Assembly (NCBI GenBank): GCA_963971305.1
Contig: OZ020303.1
Span: 45,496,106-45,560,105 of the forward strand
Reading direction: 5' to 3'
DNA length: 64,000 nucleotides
Source: Arcuatula senhousia
Taxonomy: Eukaryota; Mollusca; Bivalvia; Mytilida; Mytilidae
A program made the translations under genes and the position numbers. This document shows, in pieces, positions 60,501-64,000 of this stretch. Every line of letters starts with the position of its first letter. The stretch's first letter is position 1. Under the pieces are notes generated by a model. That model worked only from the letters and a program-made list of their open reading frames with translations, was not told where the DNA came from and made no database searches.

Positions 60501-62807
60501 CAAATATCCATGAAAATTGTTATACTAGATAAAATGATTATGCTGATCACCATTGGGCAAGCACGGTTCTTCAATAAGTAACCAATTTTTGGCAATCCGC
60601 CCAAAAAATTGGCAATCTGCCAAAAGTCGCCAAAAATTTAAATTTGTCCAAATTACATAAAAATTTGTATACAATGTAAATTTGATATGCTGATCATCAT
60701 GAGGCAAGTAAAATGTTTCTATGATTAGCCATGTTTTGGTATTTTGCAATCCACAAAAATTTGGGGACGGGAGGGGACTTTTATGTGACTTGCTTGCAAT
60801 CACAATTATAGCTAGTTATTATTATTCTTATTTCAATTTCCTATTTATAGATCTAAAGTTTGTCCGACATATCTCGTAAAAACGCTTTGGCGAATCAAGA
60901 TGAAACCTTTTTAGATGGTTAGGGGGTCACTCATAGATGGGCCATCGACTTTTAAAATTTTCAAGATGGCCGCCATTTCAAAATGGCCGCCTGCGGAAAA
61001 AAGGGGCGGAAAATTTTTTTTCGTCTGATCGTCTTGAAAATGGGTTATCTGGGTAAAGTGGGTATGCTGATTATCATGGTGCGACCGGATTTTTTCTACG
61101 ACCTGCCAATTTTTGGCAATTAGCCGCCGAAATCGCCAAAAACTCGACTTTGTCAAATATCCATGAAAATTGTTATACTAAATAAAATGATTATGCTGAT
61201 CACCATTGGGCAAGCACGGTTCTTCAATAAGTAACCAATTTTTGGCAATCCGCCAAAAAAATTGGCAATCTGCCAAAAGTCGCCAAAAATTTAAATTTGT
61301 CCAAATTACATAAAAATTTGTATACAATGTAAATTTGTTATGCTGATCATCATGAGGCAAGTAAAATGTTTCTATGATTAGCCATGTTTTGGTATTTTGC
61401 AATCCGCCAAAATTTGGGGACGGGAGGGGACTTTTATGTGACTTGCTTGCAATCACAATTATAGCTAGTTATGTAAATTATATTTTTTTTTCCAACAATT
61501 ATTCAAATGAAGAAATTAATATAATAATAAAGACACAACACCCAATTTTCACCCGCTGTGATGATCAGCTATTTATTAGGTCGACATGTTTCACCCTAAG
61601 ACGGGCGTCATCAGGACAGAGTATACAATATTTTATCTTACTGAAGTACATAAAAAGCGGTTCATTTGCGGTTAATTAATAGTCACATGATTTTTACAAA
61701 GAGACAATGGGAATAAATGCTACGGTAAACTACTATGACGTTACTGTAAACTGAGGTTACTGTAAACATAAACATTAAAAAAATAATAGAATAAAGCTTT
61801 AGCATTTGTTGTCACAATTATGGTAGTTCATGTGGTAAACAATTCCAATGGGCAGGCACAAAACTGTTCCCTACCACTTCTATCGGCTTCGCTCCTTGAC
61901 CAACGGAGTTACTACTTCCGACAGCGTCAGGAACAGCTTCAGGCAGTAGATTGCCGCGTTCGGGAAGAATGTAGGCGATTCCAAAATAATAAGTGACATG
62001 GGAAAGTTCGTATTTCATAGGATATTCATTGTGGTGTTGACTGCGTAAATCTTTAGCAATAGATATACAAAATGTTCGGAGTTTGTCTATGTTCTTCCGG
62101 GACTCTATGAATATCCTTAGTAGCGGTAGTTTTTGTGGCGGTATATTTTGAAAAGTCTTAAGTTTTTCTCTTTTTATTTTCACGTGTGGCCTGTGGATGC
62201 AGATCTTGGTTAAATTAATATTGGAACTAGTCGGCATTTGCATCTTGCTGTGTGGTTGTCTGTACAACGCGGTTTTAGCGAGAGTGGATCCTCAATGGAT
62301 GCAGGGGTTCACCGCAATCAGGAAAACTGCAAAGAAAAAGGTGATCCAACACTCGGGGACGGTGAATTGGCGGTAGGGGCAATGTTAGGGTGGATACCTA
62401 ATGGTATTCAGCAGCGTCTTTAAGCTCCATCGTAAATCAATATAATAATAAAGACACAACACCCAATTTTCACCCGCTGTGATGATCAGCTATTTATTAG
62501 GTCGACATGTTTCACCCTAAGACGGGCGTCATCAGGACAGAGTATACAATATTTTATCTTACTGAAGTACATAAAAAGCGGTTTACCATAGTATTTTTAG
62601 TCAAATTCAGGTTTACAATAGAGAAATAACTTCTGCTTCAAACTTTTCTGCACGTTACAATATTTTAATCATTGGTTTGTTGAATGTTTTTTTTTAGACA
62701 GAGGTGCCTATGTTCCTCCAATATATGGTTTAGATTCAACAGATGTTTCACAGTGGGAGGAACATGTCCATGAACCTGCTGTTAGAATTCTAAAAGCAGT
62801 TATTGAG
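45392..62807 (+). CDS. TRIT1: tRNA dimethylallyltransferase (TRIT1/MiaA family), 3' end beyond window
   Basis: Transfers dimethylallyl from DMAPP to N6 of A37 in tRNAs reading UNN codons (i6A37), in cytosol and mitochondria. Exons are 45392-45520, 48778-48918, 49413-49511, 54245-54435, 54849-54991, 55513-55624, 56063-56181, 58287-58364 and 62698-62807. They give 374 codons in one frame. P-loop GATGSGKS is at residues 15-22, [15 protein letters not shown] at 40-54, VGGTNYY at 104-110, [17 protein letters not shown] around 178-194, [14 protein letters not shown] at 235-248, [12 protein letters not shown] at 278-289 and [14 protein letters not shown] near 323-336. The human protein is 467 aa. 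The missing part is mainly the C-terminal C2H2 finger, which should lie right of 64000. The first in-frame ATG, AAGATGG, is used as start. Confidence 0.95.
45791..45883 (+). repeat. Dispersed retroelement-like fragment, second copy
   Basis: Diverged copy of 25207-25308 (ACCAGAGAAATTGAAGATGG, GGTGGGTTCAACCAGG) in TRIT1 intron 1. No coding frame survives. Confidence 0.5.
47327..47463. mobile_element. PIF/Harbinger-like MITE (137 bp) in TRIT1 intron 1
   Basis: TIRs GACCCCGTTTACAC at both ends (right end as reverse complement) are perfect, flanked by TTA (47324-47326 and 47464-47466). Shares GATCGATTCAAA with 1974-2160. Confidence 0.88.
48161..48720 (+). repeat. Hairpin-headed repeat, family I, in TRIT1 intron 1
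   Basis: The head (48163-48190) forms GGGC...CCGCATC, loop AAA, GATGCGG...GCCC. A GTCTGTCTGTGTCCGTCC tract follows, then three units starting near GTGAACACTAAAACTC at 48249, 48422 and 48593 (spacing 173 and 171). It is inserted after a T run. No tail arm is recognisable; the right end may be lost near exon 2. Confidence 0.7.
48778..48918 (+). CDS. TRIT1: TRIT1 exon 2
   Basis: Residues 44-90, [11 protein letters not shown] to YRDMAVPI, bearing [10 protein letters not shown]. The acceptor is TGTAG and the donor is the weak-looking ATT/GTATCC, whose sequence is repeated many times in the following intron. Confidence 0.92.
48911..49320 (+). repeat. About 35-bp tandem repeat spanning the TRIT1 exon 2 donor
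   Basis: The unit, about TCCCTATTGTATCC then TTAGCAAATGTATAAAG, begins in the last 8 coding bases of exon 2. It recurs degenerately with GT-equivalent positions at 48919 (the real donor), 48955, 48990, 49029, 49060, 49103, 49135 and 49166. The copy at 49021 reproduces TCCCTATTGTAT exactly. Confidence 0.7.
49413..49511 (+). CDS. TRIT1: TRIT1 exon 3
   Basis: Residues 91-123, [12 protein letters not shown] to LLNKQ, including VGGTNYY. The acceptor must be CTAAAG, an unusual AAG, because only this keeps frame and matches the family spacing. Donor CAG/GTGAGT. Confidence 0.9.
50606..51260 (+). repeat. Hairpin-headed repeat, family K, in TRIT1 intron 3
   Basis: Left arm GTCTCGCCTG (50606-50615) pairs with AGGTGAGAC (50633-50641, one G-T pair) and perfectly with tail CAGGCGAGAC (51251-51260). 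Three units starting GACTTTTGTGGAC at 50688, 50841 and 51021 carry TAGCTAGGCATCTGATATT. Confidence 0.75.
52015..52154. other. Cluster of five consecutive hairpins in TRIT1 intron 3
   Basis: AGTCGCGACT (52015-52024); AGGGG-AAAG-CCCCT (52025-52038); TATACC-AATC-GGTATA (52050-52065); TGTG-CATGGG...CCCATG-CACA (52075-52104); TGCTCCAG...CTGGAGCA (52122-52154). The block is GC-rich against the AT-rich intron. The identity is unknown. On the minus strand it also reads as an open peptide ([17 protein letters not shown]), so a retroelement scrap is an alternative. Confidence 0.5.
53726..53933. mobile_element. Tc1/mariner-type MITE (208 bp) in TRIT1 intron 3
   Basis: Ends CTGTAAATGTGGAAATTTTT and, as reverse complement, CTGTAGACATGGAATTTCTA, flanked by TA (53724-53725 and 53934-53935). 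GCAAAAATAACCCC near the right end mirrors the left interior. Confidence 0.7.
54245..54435 (+). CDS. TRIT1: TRIT1 exon 4
   Basis: Residues 124-186 plus two bases of Arg187. Contains [18 protein letters not shown] and HPHNKRR. Acceptor TTACAG, donor AAG/GTTGAA, phase 2. Confidence 0.93.
54849..54991 (+). CDS. TRIT1: TRIT1 exon 5
   Basis: Completes Arg187 and runs to Pro234 ([11 protein letters not shown] to IQSDQP). Acceptor TTTTTTAG, donor CAG/GTATAA, phase 1. Confidence 0.93.
55071..55345 (+). repeat. Hairpin-headed repeat, family J, in TRIT1 intron 5
   Basis: Head ATGCCC (55072-55077) with GGGCAT (55094-55099), then TTCTGTCTGTTCATCC and a short body. The left arm resembles the minimal element at 23093. 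No tail was found. Confidence 0.5.
55513..55624 (+). CDS. TRIT1: TRIT1 exon 6
   Basis: Val235 to Asn271 and two bases of codon 272, with [20 protein letters not shown]. Acceptor TTCATAG, donor CAA/GTAATA, phase 2. Confidence 0.92.
56063..56181 (+). CDS. TRIT1: TRIT1 exon 7
   Basis: Residues 272-311, with the highly conserved [17 protein letters not shown]. Acceptor TTTTCAG, donor TTG/GTATGT, phase 1. Confidence 0.93.
56439..57504. mobile_element. hAT-like non-autonomous transposon (1066 bp) in TRIT1 intron 7
   Basis: TIRs CAGTGTTCTCCCCAG at both ends (right as reverse complement) are flanked by ACTATT (56433-56438 and 57505-57510). The left interior holds a short tandem of GACCGAGACGCTATCAG. 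No transposase was recognised. A 6-bp duplication is shorter than the usual hAT 8. Confidence 0.8.
58287..58364 (+). CDS. TRIT1: TRIT1 exon 8
   Basis: Residues 312-337, [20 protein letters not shown], a basic tRNA-contacting helix in the family. Acceptor TTGTAG, donor CAG/GTAATT, phase 1. Confidence 0.92.
58741..58944. mobile_element. hAT-like MITE (204 bp) in TRIT1 intron 8
   Basis: Ends CAGGGGTTCAAATTA and, as reverse complement, CAGGGGTTAAAATTA. TAGGT occurs on both flanks but is offset by one base on the left. The interior has inverted GGTCCAGGACTT-type words. Confidence 0.6.
59052..59942. mobile_element. Tc1/mariner-type MITE copy 2, interrupted by a hairpin element
   Basis: The outer ends AGGGCTGTTCCAGAATTAAA and GGAACAGCCCT equal those of 14108-14286. 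The middle (59101-59802) is a family A hairpin element. Comparison with the intact copy places the insertion in a T-rich TTTT/CTTTAC context. Confidence 0.8.
59101..59802 (+). repeat. Hairpin-headed repeat, family A, copy 3
   Basis: Diverged head AGCTCACTTAGCC-AAA-GGCCATGTGAGC (59102-59129), core units marked TTGCTTGCT at 59559 and 59713 (154 bp), tail CCAGGTGAGC (59768-59777) and terminal GGCTCCTGGGAGCC hairpin. Lies in TRIT1 intron 8. Confidence 0.82.
60037..61471 (+). repeat. Hairpin-headed repeat, family G, with 653-bp tandem duplication
   Basis: Two identical heads 64 bp apart (60037-60067 and 60101-60131): AAGTCCCCGAC, loop, GTCGGAGGACTT with one bulged A. Two nearly identical bodies follow, with period 653 (CAATTTCC at 60181 and 60834), each ending in the tail GGGGACTT (60773-60780, 61426-61433), the complement of AAGTCCCC. 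Only a handful of differences separate the bodies, so the duplication is recent. Minus-strand open frames in each body are by-products of internal degenerate repeats. Confidence 0.8.
61560..61635 (-). ncRNA. Hammerhead-ribozyme-like motif, copy 1
   Basis: Minus-strand order: GTC, CTGATGA (61614-61608), C, GCCC-loop-GGGT, GAAAC (61592-61588), ATGTC, predicted cut between 61583 and 61582, GAC. Stem I closes with GTC/GAC and perhaps TATT/AATA further out. Stem III is only the palindrome ACATGT, so activity would need a dimer. One extra C sits between CTGATGA and stem II. Confidence 0.5.
62481..62556 (-). ncRNA. Hammerhead-ribozyme-like motif, copy 2
   Basis: Identical to copy 1, shifted by 921 bases: CTGATGA at 62535-62529, GAAAC at 62513-62509, predicted cut between 62504 and 62503. 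Two cuts would release a 921-nt RNA. Confidence 0.5.
62698..62807 (+). CDS. TRIT1: TRIT1 exon 9
   Basis: Residues 338-374, [20 protein letters not shown] to LKAVIE. Acceptor TTTTTTAG, donor GAG/GTTTGT, phase 0. It is separated from exon 8 by a 4.3-kb intron full of repeats. Confidence 0.92.
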
Positions 62808-64000
62808 GTTTGTACTGTAATTTTAATAATTTAAGTAATATAAATCAAGCTTGGAACACAAAAAGCAGACAGTGGTCTTGGATGGAAGACATTGTTGCTT
62901 GTTAGTGTAGACTTACAGGAGATAGACTACCCATCATTAAGAAAGCTGTTAGTGGGCATCCCTGCATGTTCTGACCAAAACAAGCATTCTGAGAGTATTG
63001 CAAAACAATACTTAGTCCCCTACCGGCCTCATATTTCAGTCACTGGTAACAATTTGTCAAACAAATGAATACCTAAACTTGATCAGTATATTATCTACAA
63101 GGAACAATAAAAAGTTTTGAAAAGAAAATTGCAATAGATTTTCAAACTTCCAAGGGCCATATCTCCCAAAACAATTTGTGGACCAGCAGGTAACTCAAAC
63201 TTAATCTGTAACTCATCATGCTAAGGTAGTACTCCACAATTAGGATTTTTTCACAGTATTGTTTTCGTATGTGGCCCCTGTGAACTTTTTTGTTAAATGA
63301 AAATATTGATTCGTTTTGGTCTTAACACAAGACAAATGAAAAATCTGGATCCTTTATATAAAAATTACGATCCACGGTTATTGATTTAAAGAATAATTTC
63401 GAAAAAATCAATACCAATGATCATAAAGCGTCGCTTCCGGCTGTGCATGGTGACCAGCGGATGGGCTTAAATTTAAATGGGCTATTTTTAGATTTTTAAG
63501 TTTGAACAATTTTAGCGGAAAAAAGAGCCGAAGTCGGATAGGTTTATTTGGTCTTAAAAGAAAGGACTGTTTTCGGGCTTTCATTTCATACATGTTACGT
63601 TTCACCTGAACCGAAAGCTCGACTACTGGCAACGTTCAAAAAAAGGACAAAACCCCGATTTTTGCGTATTTTTGTCCCCAAATTTTTGACAAATGTTAAG
63701 AGTTGCTAGGGGCAACGAGTACAACAAAGAAACCAAATACGGCACTAGACACGACTAAACATGCCCGGAGTTTGGAAAACCACCTAGTTTAAAGTGCAAA
63801 TAGCAGTTTAAGCGATTACAAGAACCCGTGACAAAATAGTCAACGTCGAGCACATGCAAAAATGAGCTAAATAAATTAATTGTGCAGTACTACCATATGG
63901 CATTATTCTCATTAATATTTTGAGAATATATCTTGATTTTAGTCCTTGGTTTAATTGTTGAAAATAAAGCTAATATATTTGAGAATTACTTGTTTCAAAA
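62808..64000 (+). other. TRIT1 intron 9 (start)
   Basis: No exon matching the missing C2H2 zinc-finger region of TRIT1 could be found on the plus strand before the window ends. No other gene or well-formed repeat was recognised here. Confidence 0.55.

Larger units (their letters stand above)
61518..62583 (-). mobile_element. Penelope-like or retrozyme-like element with direct terminal repeats
   Basis: Identical 145-bp direct repeats at 61518-61662 and 62439-62583 (offset 921) enclose 776 bp. On the minus strand each repeat contains CTGATGA, a GCCC/GGGT hairpin, GAAAC and ATGTC/GAC in the order of a type I hammerhead. Direct repeats carrying hammerheads are known from Penelope-like elements and retrozymes. 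The interior has one minus-strand frame (about 62267-61818, up to 149 codons) that I do not recognise: no reverse-transcriptase or GIY-YIG motif. It is inserted in TRIT1 intron 8, antisense to the gene. Confidence 0.65.

Noticed and set aside
60192..61456. Four minus-strand frames of 81-103 codons
   Set aside because: They are duplicated with the 653-bp repeat and arise from its internal degenerate units; no protein family recognised.
62808..64000. TRIT1 zinc-finger exon
   Set aside because: No CxxC...H pattern with splice sites was found on the plus strand; it must lie outside the window or be lost.
1..64000. tRNA or rRNA genes
   Set aside because: No cloverleaf with box A and B words and no rRNA-like block was seen by eye. 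A covariance search would be needed to exclude degraded copies.

Overview
The window looks like nuclear DNA of a bivalve mollusc, most likely a mytilid mussel. It is AT-rich, its genes are split by spliceosomal introns, and it is dense in short non-autonomous transposons and hairpin-headed repeats. The words TACATGTA and ACATGTA recur throughout. The only two recognisable genes have animal-type exon structures. The organism call rests on composition and recalled repeat families, not on a database search.

Layout. From 1 to about 34.5 kb there is no gene I can support beyond one candidate small exon (13231-13303) below a promoter-like patch (about 12.8 kb). This stretch holds MITEs with clear terminal inverted repeats (TIRs) and target-site duplications (TSDs), a LINE reverse-transcriptase scrap, and a four-layer nest of repeats at 15.0-19.0 kb with another nest directly after it at 19.1-20.6 kb. 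At 34.6-37.9 kb lies a complete Myc gene: putative promoter, non-coding exon 1, two coding exons (383 aa) and a poly(A) signal. About 8.3 kb further on, on the same strand, begins the TRIT1 gene for tRNA dimethylallyltransferase. Nine exons (374 codons) are visible from 45392 to 62807. The C-terminal zinc-finger exons must lie beyond the right edge. TRIT1 introns carry most of the mobile elements of the right half, including a direct-repeat retroelement with hammerhead-ribozyme-like motifs at 61.5-62.6 kb.

How things relate. Myc is a bHLH-zipper transcription factor that drives growth genes. TRIT1 makes i6A37 in tRNAs needed for efficient translation. They are probably linked by ancestry rather than as an operon: in human the MYC paralogue MYCL lies just upstream of TRIT1 in the same orientation, and the same order is seen here.

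The most unusual material is a set of at least eight sequence-unrelated repeat families built on one plan. A head hairpin (arms L1 and R1) is followed by a GTCTGT/GTCCGT tract and an array of about 150-180-bp repeats. In six of the families a distal tail arm (R2) is also visible, and it matches L1 over 8-12 nt, usually better than R1 does.
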